DNA from: Selenomonas sp.
Lineage (GTDB): Bacteria; Bacillota; Negativicutes; Selenomonadales; Selenomonadaceae
NCBI RefSeq assembly: GCF_022771645.1
Contig: NZ_JALFCU010000031.1
Location: 11,117 to 75,116 of the forward strand
Direction of reading: 5' to 3'
DNA length: 64,000 nt
Shown piece after piece: positions 34,379-43,198 of the stretch. The notes below the pieces were generated by a model. It saw nothing but the letters and a program-made list of their open reading frames with translations, made no database searches and was not told where the DNA came from. The position numbers and the translations under genes were made by a program. Each line of letters opens with the position of its first letter. The stretch's first letter is position 1.

Positions 34379-35041
34379 TCAGTCTTCGGCTTTCGCCTTG
34401 GAGGTTTTCGTGGTCTTCGCCGGCTTCTCAGCCTTGTCCGTCTTTTCCGTCTTGCCGGCCGCCTTGCGCGTAATAACCTCGTCAATGAGGCCGTACGCTT
34501 TCGCCTCGGCTGCCGTCATGAAGTTGTCGCGCTCCGTGTCCTCAACGATCTTCTCGATCTTCTGGCCCGTCGTGTCCGCGAGGATCTCGTTGATGACTTC
34601 GCGGATGCGCAGGATCTCTTTCGCCTGGATCTGGATGTCCGTCGACTGGCCCTGTGCGCCGCCGAGCGGCTGGTGGATCATGATGCGCGACATGGGGAGC
34701 GCAAAGCGCTTGCCCTTCGCACCGGCCGTCAGCAGCACGGAGCCCATGCTCGCCGCCTGGCCGATGCAGATGGTCGAGACGTCGGGCCTTATATACTGCA
34801 TCGTGTCATAGATGGCGAGTCCTGCTGTCACGACGCCGCCCGGGCTGTTAATGTAGAGGTAGATGTCCTTGTCCGGGTCCTCGGACTCGAGGAACAGCAT
34901 CTGCGCGACGACGGTATTGGCGACTGCGTCGTCAATCGCGCCGCCGAGGAAGATGATGCGGTCTTTCAGCAGGCGCGAGTAAATATCATACGCGCGCTCG
35001 CCGCGGTTCGAGGTCTCGACGACCATAGGTACATAATTCAT
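34379..35041 (-). CDS. clpP: ATP-dependent Clp protease proteolytic subunit, with a long basic tail
   Basis: ClpP is the barrel serine protease. The catalytic triad is visible at S98 (QAASMGS), H123 (MIHQPLGG) and D172 (ERDNFM). The 220-aa protein exceeds the usual 190-195 aa by a Lys/Thr/Ala-rich tail from about residue 192 to 220. The ATG at 35041 follows GGGGAAG. tig lies 23 bp upstream and clpX downstream, the classical order. Confidence 0.97.
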   Translation of the reverse strand: MNYVPMVVETSNRGERAYDIYSRLLKDRIIFLGGAIDDAVANTVVAQMLFLESEDPDKDIYLYINSPGGVVTAGLAIYDTMQYIRPDVSTICIGQAASMGSVLLTAGAKGKRFALPMSRIMIHQPLGGAQGQSTDIQIQAKEILRIREVINEILADTTGQKIEKIVEDTERDNFMTAAEAKAYGLIDEVITRKAAGKTEKTDKAEKPAKTTKTSKAKAED

Positions 35042-35064
35042 ATCTGTCTTCCCCCTGTGGGAAA

Positions 35065-36357
35065 TCACTCAGCGATATTGTCAAAGATGAACTGCATCGT
35101 CTTGTTGCGGGCGACCGTTGCGACGAGATCGTTAAGTCTTCCCTGCTCCGTGATGATCTTCTTGACCTGCTTCGGCGTTGCGCCATACGCGGCCGCCATC
35201 ATCTGCACTTCGTTGTCGAGGTCGGCGGCATCAACTTTGATGTTCTCCGCTTTCGCGACTTCCTCGAGCATGAGGCCCGTGCGGACGTTCTTCTCCGCCG
35301 TCTCGCGGTACGTGTCGCGCAGCTTCGCGATGTCCGTGCCGGCGAACTGGAGGTACTGCTCGAGCTGCATGCCCTGCTGCGCGAGGCGCATCTGCATCTC
35401 GCGGATCATGCGCTCGACTTCGTTGTCGATCATGACGGGCGGGATGTCGACCGTCGTGTTGTTCGTCGCCGTCTCGAGCGCCTGTTCTTTCTGTGCATCT
35501 TCGGCCTTGCGCTCCGCGTTCTTCTGGAGGTTCTCGCGGATATCCGCCTTCAGCGCATCGAGCGTCTCGAACTTGCTGGATGCTTTCGCGAATTCGTCGT
35601 TGATCTCCGGCAGTTCCTTGCGCTTGATGCTGTTGATCTTGCAATGGAAGACCGCCGCCTTGCCCGCGAGGTCTTTCGCATGATACTCTTCCGGGAACGT
35701 CACGTTGACGTCTTTTTCCTCGCCGGCATGGAGGCCGATGAGCTGGTCCTCAAAGCCCGGGATGAAGCTCTTCGAGCCGATCTGCAGCGGATAGTCCTTG
35801 CCTTCGCCGCCCTCGAACGCCACGCCGTCGATCTCGCCCTTGTAGTCGAGCGTCGTGAAGTCGCCGTCTTCGACCGCTGCGCCTTCCGGTGCGTCGACCA
35901 TCTTCGCCTGATGATCCGCGATATGCTCGATCTGGTGCTGGACGTCTTCGTCCGTGACCTCGTCGACTTTCTTCTCGATCTTGAGGCCCTTGTATTCGCC
36001 GAGCGTGATGGCAGGGCGCGGCACGACCGTCGCCTTGAACACGACATCCTTGCCCTCTTCGAGCGTGACGATGTCGACCTGCGGACGCGTGACGATGGAT
36101 TCGATGCTCTGGTCTTTCATCGCGTCTTCGATGGCTTTCGGCGCGAGGAGGTCAAACGCTTCCTGCAGAACGGCCTGCTTGCCGACGTGGCGCTCGACAA
36201 TCATGCGCGGCGCCTTGCCCTTGCGGAAGCCGGGGATCTTCACCTGGTTCGCGAGGCGCGTACAAGCGCGGTTCTCAGCCTTGTCGAGATCGGCACTTTC
36301 GACTTCAATCGTCAGGACGACCTGCTGGTTCTCTATCTTTTCTGCTGAAACTTTCAT
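35065..36357 (-). CDS. tig: Trigger factor
   Basis: This ribosome-bound chaperone has three domains in order: the N-terminal ribosome-binding domain with PGFRKGKAPRMIVE (about 43-56), a PPIase FKBP-like domain (about 150-240), and the helical C-terminal domain. The 430-aa length is typical. The ATG at 36357 follows AGGAGGT, and a promoter is present at 36418-36446. Confidence 0.97.
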   Translation of the reverse strand: MKVSAEKIENQQVVLTIEVESADLDKAENRACTRLANQVKIPGFRKGKAPRMIVERHVGKQAVLQEAFDLLAPKAIEDAMKDQSIESIVTRPQVDIVTLEEGKDVVFKATVVPRPAITLGEYKGLKIEKKVDEVTDEDVQHQIEHIADHQAKMVDAPEGAAVEDGDFTTLDYKGEIDGVAFEGGEGKDYPLQIGSKSFIPGFEDQLIGLHAGEEKDVNVTFPEEYHAKDLAGKAAVFHCKINSIKRKELPEINDEFAKASSKFETLDALKADIRENLQKNAERKAEDAQKEQALETATNNTTVDIPPVMIDNEVERMIREMQMRLAQQGMQLEQYLQFAGTDIAKLRDTYRETAEKNVRTGLMLEEVAKAENIKVDAADLDNEVQMMAAAYGATPKQVKKIITEQGRLNDLVATVARNKTMQFIFDNIAE

Positions 36358-36417
36358 CTTTTGGGATGACCTCCTGTTGAATAATCAATTGCAATATGGG
36401 AAAACCCATACCCAAAC

Positions 36418-36446
36418 ATCTTAGCACAAAACGCGACGAAACACAA
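36418..36446 (-). promoter_or_regulatory. Promoter of tig-clpP-clpX
   Basis: On the minus strand -35 TTGTGT (36441-36446) and -10 TAAGAT (36418-36423) are 17 bp apart. A short inverted repeat, TATGGGTTTTCCCATA, lies in the leader at 36395-36410. No CtsR box was recognised. Confidence 0.6.
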
Positions 36447-36454
36447 GATATAGG

Positions 36455-37057
36455 TCAGAGCACATTCGTCATGCGCGAAATGGGCAGGGAAAGATCCATG
36501 TGGCCGCTGAGCGTCTCGATGTTCTTCCCCTCGACGAGGATGTGCACATTCTTGACCTCGGAGAATTCCGTCAGTGTGTTGACGATCGAGCCGACGAGCA
36601 TCTCTTCGCCGGTCGAGCCGCCGACGAAATTCGTCTGGAGCTCCTTGCTGAAATTCACGACGGCCGTGCCGTTCTTCATCGTGACGGAAAGGAGCTTCGC
36701 CTTCTTCGGGAAGATGGCCGTCTGACCTTTTTCCGTGGGGCCTTTCATGAGCGATTCAAGCGCAGCCGTGTATTTGTCCTTGCTGCTGCTCGTCTCGATC
36801 TTACGCGGCGTGGCGAGGAGCTTCGTGCCCTGCTCGTTCGGATAATAGACGCTTACGGTCAACGTTTGCGCATCCGCCGCCTGTTTCGCTGCAGACGACG
36901 ACGATGCGGCCTGTGCAGCCGCGCTGCTGGACGAGCTCGATGATGCCGTGCTACCAGACGTTGATGCACCGCCCGGCGCTTGCGTGCCGCACCCAGCAGC
37001 GAAGACGAGCAAAGAGATGATGAAAAGCGCAGGCAGGACCCGCAACCAGTTTTTCAT
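36455..37057 (-). CDS. GerMN-domain lipoprotein
   Basis: The 200-aa protein has a lipoprotein signal peptide ending VFAAGC (lipid Cys23), a Ser/Ala-rich linker (about 25-70), and a GerMN domain with LTVSVYYPNEQGTKLLATPRKI-like start, GTAVVNFSKEL and SIVNTLTEF. GerMN domains occur in sporulation GerM and in cell-wall lipoproteins; here it follows an amidase gene, which suggests an envelope role. The ATG at 37057 has GAAGGTG upstream. Confidence 0.87.
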   Translation of the reverse strand: MKNWLRVLPALFIISLLVFAAGCGTQAPGGASTSGSTASSSSSSSAAAQAASSSSAAKQAADAQTLTVSVYYPNEQGTKLLATPRKIETSSSKDKYTAALESLMKGPTEKGQTAIFPKKAKLLSVTMKNGTAVVNFSKELQTNFVGGSTGEEMLVGSIVNTLTEFSEVKNVHILVEGKNIETLSGHMDLSLPISRMTNVL

Positions 37058-37081
37058 GAGAAACACCTTCTGTTCTATCAC

Positions 37082-38152
37082 TCAACGTTCCGTGAAATAA
37101 CGGCTGAGCCCAATGGCGAGCGCCATGGCTAGCTGCTGCTGGTAGTCGGGATCCGAGAGCAGCGCTTCCTCGGCGGGATTCGTGACGAACGCGAGTTCGA
37201 CGAGCGATGCCGGCATGGACGAGTGGCGCATAACGTAGAAGTTCGCCGTCTTGACGCCGCGGTTGCGGCGGCCGCCCGCACGCGCGAGCTCTTCATTGAG
37301 GAGGGTCGCGAGACGCGCGCCGCGCGCCGAGCCTGCGCAGTAGTACGTCTCCAGGCCATTCGCGTCCGCGTTGGAGAACGCGTTGCAATGGATGCTGAGG
37401 AAGACTTCCGCGCCCGGCGTGCGCTCGCCGACATCGACGCGCGCCTGCAGTTCCTGCCCGTCCGTGGCGTTCGGGCCGTAAACATCGACATCCGTGTCGC
37501 GCGTCATGGCCGTGCGCGCGCCCGAAGCCTCGAGGATGCGCTGGAGATCCTGCGTAACAGCGAGCGTCACGCTCGCTTCCGTCACGCCCGACGGGCCGAC
37601 GGCGCCCGTGTCGCTGCCGCCATGTCCGGCGTCGAGGACGATCGTGTGCCCTTTGACGCCGTCGACGGACGGCGCTTCCGGTTCTTTAGGCTTCGGATAA
37701 ATGTCGATGGCGAGGCGGAACGGCTTGCGCGCGCGGCGGTCGGCATCGAGCACCGTGACGTTCACGGCTGCTTCGCCGAACGACGGATCGAGCGCGATGT
37801 GGAGTTCCGTATGGCGGTCGCCCGTTTCATCGATGCGGATGTCCTTGACGATTGCACTCGACTGGACGATGTGCTGCTTGAGGTTGCCGCGCACAGTATC
37901 GGCGAGGTCGACGACGACTTCTTTCTTGAGCAGCGTTTTTTGGCGGATCTCGTACTTCACGTCCGAGGCGTTCAGGCCGATTTCGATGCGCCAGGCGTCG
38001 GCGCCGTCGACCTTCGTCGCGTACGACTGGAAGTAATTCAATTCGTGGACGGGCTGCTGCCGCGCCGCGGACGCCGTCGCCGACGCAAAAAACGGTAGCG
38101 CGACCGTGCAGACAAACAGCAAAAACAGTTTTTTCCAAAGATGTTGCATCAT
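37082..38152 (-). CDS. N-acetylmuramoyl-L-alanine amidase (Amidase_3) with N-terminal AMIN-like domain
   Basis: This exported peptidoglycan amidase has a signal peptide (about 1-30), an AMIN-like beta domain (about 45-150), and a zinc amidase domain with the ligands in VLDAGHGGSDTGAVG, the Glu in VTEASVTLAV, IHCNAF and VELAFVTNPAEE. The 356-aa size fits AmiC-like enzymes. Two consecutive ATGs (38152, 38149) are possible starts. It lies between DUF3006 and GerMN genes. Confidence 0.93.
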   Translation of the reverse strand: MMQHLWKKLFLLFVCTVALPFFASATASAARQQPVHELNYFQSYATKVDGADAWRIEIGLNASDVKYEIRQKTLLKKEVVVDLADTVRGNLKQHIVQSSAIVKDIRIDETGDRHTELHIALDPSFGEAAVNVTVLDADRRARKPFRLAIDIYPKPKEPEAPSVDGVKGHTIVLDAGHGGSDTGAVGPSGVTEASVTLAVTQDLQRILEASGARTAMTRDTDVDVYGPNATDGQELQARVDVGERTPGAEVFLSIHCNAFSNADANGLETYYCAGSARGARLATLLNEELARAGGRRNRGVKTANFYVMRHSSMPASLVELAFVTNPAEEALLSDPDYQQQLAMALAIGLSRYFTER

Positions 38153-38157
38153 GTGCC

Positions 38158-38361
38158 TTATTCCTCGCTCATGAGCTTGCGTGCTTCTTCTTCCGCAGCT
38201 TCCGTCGCTTCTTTGTCATAGGCGATGTCCATCGTGATGTAATCGCCTTCTGCGAGGCCGTCCGGCAGATAGCTTTTCGGGAAATTCACTTTTTTCATGT
38301 CGTCGCCCAAGAGCAAGACGGCCTTGTCTTCTTCAAAGCGGTCGATGTACGCAGAAATCAT
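38158..38361 (-). CDS. DUF3006 small protein
   Basis: The 67-aa protein (AYIDRFEEDKAVLLLGDD; FPKSYLPDGLAEGDYITMDI) matches DUF3006, short beta proteins commonly encoded next to ComEC-like metallo-beta-lactamase genes. Its start codon abuts the stop of the MBL gene with no spacer (TGAATG), so the two are probably co-translated. Function is unknown. Confidence 0.85.
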   Translation of the reverse strand: MISAYIDRFEEDKAVLLLGDDMKKVNFPKSYLPDGLAEGDYITMDIAYDKEATEAAEEEARKLMSEE

Positions 38362-39297
38362 TCACTTTTCTCCCTTCACATCATACGTCTTGCCATCCGT
38401 CGTGATCGTGATCGTGCCGTTCTTGTCCGTCTCGAACATCCGAGCCTTTATCTTCTTGTATGCGGCGAGCGTCTCCTTGTGCGGATGGCCGTAGTCATTG
38501 CCCGCGCCGCACGAGATGAGGCAAACCTCCGGCTGGACGGCATCGAGGTACGCTTTCGACGACGACGTGTGGCTGCCGTGATGCGGCGCCTTGAGCACGA
38601 GGCTCTTGACGCCGTCGCGATGCGATTGCAGGATGGCCGCCTCCGTCTCTTTTTCCGCATCGCCCGTGAACAGCATCGTGAAGCTGCCGAACACGAGGCG
38701 GCCGACGACGGATTCGTTGTTCGGATCGTGCTTGTAGCCTTTCGCTTGGCCCTGCTTGACGAGGTCGGCGCCCGGGCTCAGCACTTCGAAGCGCGCGCCG
38801 CCGCCGAGGTCGAGCACGTCGCCGGCCTTGAGGCCCTGACGCTTGACGCCCTGCGCTTTCGCCTTCTTGAGGTATCCGGTGAAGAGCTTCGACGTCGACG
38901 GCATGCCGTTGTCGTAAATCATGCCGATCTTGTACCCGCCGTCGAACAGGACATCCATGCCGCCGATGTGGTCGGCATGCGGATGCGTGAGGATGACCTT
39001 GTCGATGTTCTTGACACCGGCTTTTTTGAGTTCTTTCTTGAGCTTGTCGCGTTCGTCGACATCGCTCGTGTCGATGAGCACCGTTTGCTCCGGTGTCTCG
39101 ATGAGGATGGCGTCGCCCTGGCCGACGTTGAGCATCTTCACCGTAAGCGTACCAGAAACGGATGACGTTTGGCTGGAAGCAGAGGACGCACCGGAAGCCG
39201 ACGCGCTGTCGCCCGACGCATTCTGATTGCCGCATCCCGCAAGCAGCAGCAAGGACATGCAGAGCAGGAACGCCGCAAGGGGTTTCAAAAATTTCAT
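38362..39297 (-). CDS. MBL-fold lipoprotein with ComEC-like hydrolase domain
   Basis: The 311-aa protein has a lipobox LLLLAGC (Cys22), a Ser/Ala-rich linker and a metallo-beta-lactamase domain with MLNVGQGDAILIETP, the metal motif THPHADHIGGMD, LFTGDAEKE and APHHGSHTSSS, as in the C-terminal domain of the competence protein ComEC. It would sit outside the cytoplasmic membrane, where it might process DNA or other phosphodiesters. The ATG at 39297 follows GAAAGG. Full ComEC membrane domains are absent. Confidence 0.9.
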   Translation of the reverse strand: MKFLKPLAAFLLCMSLLLLAGCGNQNASGDSASASGASSASSQTSSVSGTLTVKMLNVGQGDAILIETPEQTVLIDTSDVDERDKLKKELKKAGVKNIDKVILTHPHADHIGGMDVLFDGGYKIGMIYDNGMPSTSKLFTGYLKKAKAQGVKRQGLKAGDVLDLGGGARFEVLSPGADLVKQGQAKGYKHDPNNESVVGRLVFGSFTMLFTGDAEKETEAAILQSHRDGVKSLVLKAPHHGSHTSSSKAYLDAVQPEVCLISCGAGNDYGHPHKETLAAYKKIKARMFETDKNGTITITTDGKTYDVKGEK

Positions 39298-39333
39298 AGT
39301 GGTGTGCCTTTCATAGATAGGCGATGGCAACGG

Positions 39334-40266
39334 TCACTCCGCCTCGCCGAGGATGCGCACTTCTGGATGGAGCTCGACGCCGTGCGCCGCCTTGACGCGG
39401 CGCTGGACTTCGTGGATGACGCCGAGGACGTCAGACGCCGTAGCGCCGCCGAGGTTCACGACGAAGCCCGCATGCTTCGTCGAGACCTGCGCGCGCCCGA
39501 CCGTCAGTCCCTTGAGCCCCGTCTCCTGGATGAGCGTGCCGGCGAAATACCCCGTCGGCCGCTTGAATGTCGAGCCAGCGCTCGCGAGCTCGAGCGGCTG
39601 CTTCGATTCACGGCGCGCCGTGAAGTCCGCGATCTTCGCATCGATGTCCGCCTGCACGCCGGTTGCCAACTGCAACTCGACTTCGCAAATCGCTTCGCCG
39701 TTCGTCTGAAAGACGCTGTGGCGGTAGCCGAGGTCGATGTCCGCCGCTTCGCGTTCGACAAGATCGCCGTCCGCCGTAACGGAGCGCACGCGCGCCACGA
39801 CGTTCTTCATTTCGCCATCATACGCGCCGGCGTTCATGAACACGGCGCCGCCGAGACTGCCCGGGATGCCGCAGGCGAATTCCATCCCTGTGAGGCCATG
39901 CGACGCTGCGACGGCGGACACGTCCTTGAGGAGCGCGCCAGCGCCGGCCACGATGCGCGTGCCGTCGACACGGATGTCTGACATCGGATGGTTGAACTTC
40001 ACGACGGCGCCGCGGATGCCGCCGTCGAGCACGAGCACGTTTGAGCCGTTGCCGAGCAGCGTCACAGGAACATCGTGCGCTTTCACGAGCCGCAGCACGT
40101 GAGCGACTTCGTCCATCGAGCCCGGCAGCACGAGCACGTCGGCCGGTCCGCCGATCTCGAACGTCGTGTGCAACCGCATCGGCTCGTCAGCGAGCACGTG
40201 CTCCGATGACAAAAACGTCCGCAGATCGCGGACGAACGCTTCCATGTTTTCTTTCATCGTATCCAT
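39334..40266 (-). CDS. murB: UDP-N-acetylenolpyruvoylglucosamine reductase
   Basis: MurB makes UDP-N-acetylmuramate with FAD and NADPH. The 310-aa type II enzyme has LLGNGSNVLVLDGGIRG, GIPGSLGGAVFMNAGAY with the FAD site, and the active-site loop SAGSTFKRPTGYFAGTLI with the catalytic Ser. The start could be the ATG at 40266 or the one three codons later. Confidence 0.97.
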   Translation of the reverse strand: MDTMKENMEAFVRDLRTFLSSEHVLADEPMRLHTTFEIGGPADVLVLPGSMDEVAHVLRLVKAHDVPVTLLGNGSNVLVLDGGIRGAVVKFNHPMSDIRVDGTRIVAGAGALLKDVSAVAASHGLTGMEFACGIPGSLGGAVFMNAGAYDGEMKNVVARVRSVTADGDLVEREAADIDLGYRHSVFQTNGEAICEVELQLATGVQADIDAKIADFTARRESKQPLELASAGSTFKRPTGYFAGTLIQETGLKGLTVGRAQVSTKHAGFVVNLGGATASDVLGVIHEVQRRVKAAHGVELHPEVRILGEAE

Positions 40267-40272
40267 CCCATC

Positions 40273-40755
40273 TCAAATATGTAGACCCGGACCGGCATCC
40301 GAGAGGCCGGCAAACTGCTGCTGGCGGAGCGCCTCGTACGCCACGATCGCCACGGAATTCGACAAGTTCAGCGACCGCGCCTCCGCGATCATCGGGATGC
40401 GCACGGCGCGATCCCATACCATCTGCAAGAGGTCTTCCGGCAGCCCCTTCGATTCCTTGCCGAACACGAGAAAATCATCCGCGCCATATGCTGCTTCCGT
40501 ATAGGCGCGCGGCGCTTTGGTCGACAGATAATGGAACGCGTGACCGTGATACATCACGGCGACTTCCGCGAAACAATTGTGATAATACACGCGCACGAGA
40601 TGCCAATAATCGAGCCCCGCATGGCGCAGATGCTTTTCATCCGTCGAAAACCCGAGCGGACGCACGAGGTGGAGCTCCATGCCCGTCGCGGCGCAGAGGC
40701 GCGCGATGTTGCCCGTGTTGCCGGGAATCTCCGGCTCTACCAAAACGATATGCAA
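40273..40755 (-). CDS. trmL: tRNA (cytidine(34)-2'-O)-methyltransferase
   Basis: The 160-aa SPOUT methyltransferase begins VLVEPEIPGNTGNIARLCAA and has FGKESKGLPEDLL and the knot motif RSLNLSNSVAIVAYEALRQ. It methylates the wobble position of tRNA-Leu. The start is a TTG at 40755 with AAGGAAGG five bases upstream. Confidence 0.94.
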   Translation of the reverse strand: MHIVLVEPEIPGNTGNIARLCAATGMELHLVRPLGFSTDEKHLRHAGLDYWHLVRVYYHNCFAEVAVMYHGHAFHYLSTKAPRAYTEAAYGADDFLVFGKESKGLPEDLLQMVWDRAVRIPMIAEARSLNLSNSVAIVAYEALRQQQFAGLSDAGPGLHI

Positions 40756-40767
40756 ACGAAACCTTCC

Positions 40768-41514
40768 TTACAGCTGTCCGATGAATTTATGCGTCTGCGG
40801 GATGACGCGCACGTCGTGCAGATGACGCATCGCCTCGGCCTGCATCGCGAGCACGCGCTCCGGCGGGCAGGCTTTGACGCCGCCGCACGGTGTCACGGGC
40901 TGGAGGACGAGCAACGCATCCGGCGCGACGCTCTCGAGGAGCGACACGGCCTGGATGAATTCCTCGTCCTTCGTGTCCTCCGCGATCACGAGCTTCACGT
41001 AGAGGTCTTTCTGGCGCGCGAGCGTCAAGAACCGGCGGTGCGCATCCCACTGCGTTTCGCCAGTCGCGCTCGGCAGTTTGAGATCCATGCTGATGATGTC
41101 GATGTCGTCGAGCACGGCCGCGAGCGGCTCGCTGAGCGTCCCGTTCGTTTCAAGGAGGAACGGCATGAGCGCGTCAACTTTTTCGTGGAGCGCATGGATG
41201 AACGGCGCATGCAGGAGCGGCTCGCCGCCTGTGAAACTCACGGCCTGCGTCGGTGCCTCGACGAGCAGCGCTTGGATCTGCGCGGCCGCGTCATCGACGC
41301 TGACGGGATTCTCGAGCTGATGGAACACGCGGCTGCCCGCCGCCGTCTCGACGCGGCACGTGGGATGCGCGCCGACATCGTGCTCCGTATCGCAATACGC
41401 ACAATGGAGGTTGCATCCCTCGAAGCGCACGAACACCTGACGGCATCCGACATATTTTCCTTCGCCCTGGATGGAGGAAAAGATTTCAATGATGTTTTCG
41501 CTGTCGCTCTCCAT
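40768..41514 (-). CDS. queE: 7-carboxy-7-deazaguanine synthase
   Basis: QueE is the radical SAM enzyme of queuosine precursor synthesis. The 248-aa protein has EIFSSIQGEGKYVG at its N-terminus, the cluster motif C-x3-C-x2-C in CNLHCAYCDTEH, and SFTGGEPLL. It follows queD by 24 bp. The next enzyme, QueC, is not in the window. Confidence 0.95.
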   Translation of the reverse strand: MESDSENIIEIFSSIQGEGKYVGCRQVFVRFEGCNLHCAYCDTEHDVGAHPTCRVETAAGSRVFHQLENPVSVDDAAAQIQALLVEAPTQAVSFTGGEPLLHAPFIHALHEKVDALMPFLLETNGTLSEPLAAVLDDIDIISMDLKLPSATGETQWDAHRRFLTLARQKDLYVKLVIAEDTKDEEFIQAVSLLESVAPDALLVLQPVTPCGGVKACPPERVLAMQAEAMRHLHDVRVIPQTHKFIGQL

Positions 41515-41538
41515 GATCTCTGCCTCGCTTTTATTCTA

Positions 41539-41928
41539 TCATTCGTTTTCCGTATACGTCACGCTCGACTTCGGCGACTCCCAAACGGTGACGGCCACGA
41601 GCTTCGCATCGCTGCCGTCCTGCCCGAACGCCTCATTGGGCGCGAGCTCTTCAAAAATGATGCGCGCCAAGTTTTCCGCCGTCGGGGCCACACCGCCCGC
41701 GAACGGCTCGAGCTCGTTCAAGAACCGATGATCGAAACGGTCGAGCACCGCGCCCAGCGCCGCTTTCACCGTCTTGAAATCGACGAGCATGCCGAGTCGG
41801 TCAAGCTGCGTGCCGCGCACGGTCGCCTCGACGACCCAGTTGTGGCCGTGCAGGCGCGCGCATTTGCCGGGATAGCCGGGAATCTGGTGCGCGGCCTCGA
41901 ATGCGCCTTGTACTTTTAATTGATACAT
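41539..41928 (-). CDS. queD: 6-carboxytetrahydropterin synthase
   Basis: The 129-aa QueD has zinc histidines in FEAAHQIPGYPGKCARLHGHNW, with the catalytic Cys before LHGHN, and later RFDHRFLN and PTAENLA. It makes the queuosine precursor from dihydroneopterin triphosphate and is followed by queE. Confidence 0.95.
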   Translation of the reverse strand: MYQLKVQGAFEAAHQIPGYPGKCARLHGHNWVVEATVRGTQLDRLGMLVDFKTVKAALGAVLDRFDHRFLNELEPFAGGVAPTAENLARIIFEELAPNEAFGQDGSDAKLVAVTVWESPKSSVTYTENE

Positions 41929-41929
41929 G

Positions 41930-43195
41930 TTATTTCCCTACGTTTTTCGTATTCTTCACGTTGCCGACGATGTCGCTCATCGTCATGGCGCGCGTGTGCT
42001 TCGTGTGGCTCCACTCGTGCTCGTTGCGATGAATGAACCCGAGGAAGATGATGGGGATCCACGAATAAATGAACACCGGATACAGCAGCATGTAGAGCCA
42101 CGATTTCCACTTGGCTCGGATTTTGATGAGGATGATCATCGGCAGGATGTACTGGCCGAGCATGATGGCCGTCATGAGCTGCGACGGCATGAAGTTGTAG
42201 ATGTTCGTGTAGAACGGCGGGAACGCGAGCTGGATGTAGCTGATGACGATGAAGACCGTCGAAATCATGAGGAAATGTGGCTGCATGAGGTAGATGCACT
42301 CATCCCACATGCGGATGTCCTTGTGCTTCCAGCCGGCCTTGAGCATCTTCGGGATAAAGCGGTTGCCGACATCGAACTGACCCTGCGCCCAACGGCGGCG
42401 CTGGTTCCACGACTGCTTGAATGTCAGCGGCTTCTCGTCGTAGATGATCGCGTCATGCGCCCAGGCCGTCTTGATGCCCTCGGCCATGCACTTCATCGTG
42501 AATTCCATGTCTTCCGTCAGGCACGTCGCCTGCCAGCCATGTTTCTTCAGGATTTCGACATCAAAGCACATGCCCGTGCCGCCGAGGCACGCGGACAGAC
42601 CGATGTTCGACTTCGCGAGATGCGAGATGTAGCAGATGACCCAGAACGCGATGGCGAATGTGCCGGACACCCACGTATCATACGGATTCTTCGCGTCCAT
42701 GTAGCCCTGGATGACCTTGTCGCCCTTGCAGAGGCGGTTGTTCATCTCCATGAGGAACTGCGGGTGCACGAGGTTGTCCGCATCAAAGACGCAGATGGCA
42801 TCGTACTGCTTTTCCATTTTAAACAGGCGGTCGAACATCCAGTCGAGCGCATAGCCCTTGCTCTTCTTCGTCGGATGCGTGCGGACGTGCACAAGCGCGC
42901 CGGCATCTTCTGCGACCTTTGCCGTGTTGTCCGAACAGTTATCCGCGATGACGTAGATGTCGTACATGTCCTTCGGATAGTTGATCTGCTGGAGGTTTTC
43001 GACGAGATCGCCGATGACGACTTCCTCGTTGTGCGCGGCGACGACAAGCGCGAACGTCTTGCGCGGCGTCGTGATTTTCTTTTCCTTGCGCCGCCACATG
43101 CCGCAGAAGCCGATGACGAAGAAATAAAGCGTGAAGAGGAAAATGAGGATCTGCATCGGCACCATGATGATGTCGAACGGATGGGTGAGGGTCAT
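41930..43195 (-). CDS. Membrane glycosyltransferase family 2 with QRRRW motif
   Basis: The 421-aa protein has an N-terminal membrane helix, a GT2 catalytic domain (about 45-290) with VVAAHNEE, FDADN, TEDMEF and the processive-type motif NQRRRWAQGQF, then about four C-terminal membrane helices. This architecture resembles chitin/hyaluronan/poly-GlcNAc synthases, so a membrane polysaccharide or lipid-linked sugar product is plausible. It sits 3 bp after pssA. The substrate is unknown. Confidence 0.9.
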   Translation of the reverse strand: MTLTHPFDIIMVPMQILIFLFTLYFFVIGFCGMWRRKEKKITTPRKTFALVVAAHNEEVVIGDLVENLQQINYPKDMYDIYVIADNCSDNTAKVAEDAGALVHVRTHPTKKSKGYALDWMFDRLFKMEKQYDAICVFDADNLVHPQFLMEMNNRLCKGDKVIQGYMDAKNPYDTWVSGTFAIAFWVICYISHLAKSNIGLSACLGGTGMCFDVEILKKHGWQATCLTEDMEFTMKCMAEGIKTAWAHDAIIYDEKPLTFKQSWNQRRRWAQGQFDVGNRFIPKMLKAGWKHKDIRMWDECIYLMQPHFLMISTVFIVISYIQLAFPPFYTNIYNFMPSQLMTAIMLGQYILPMIILIKIRAKWKSWLYMLLYPVFIYSWIPIIFLGFIHRNEHEWSHTKHTRAMTMSDIVGNVKNTKNVGK

Positions 43196-43198
43196 ACG

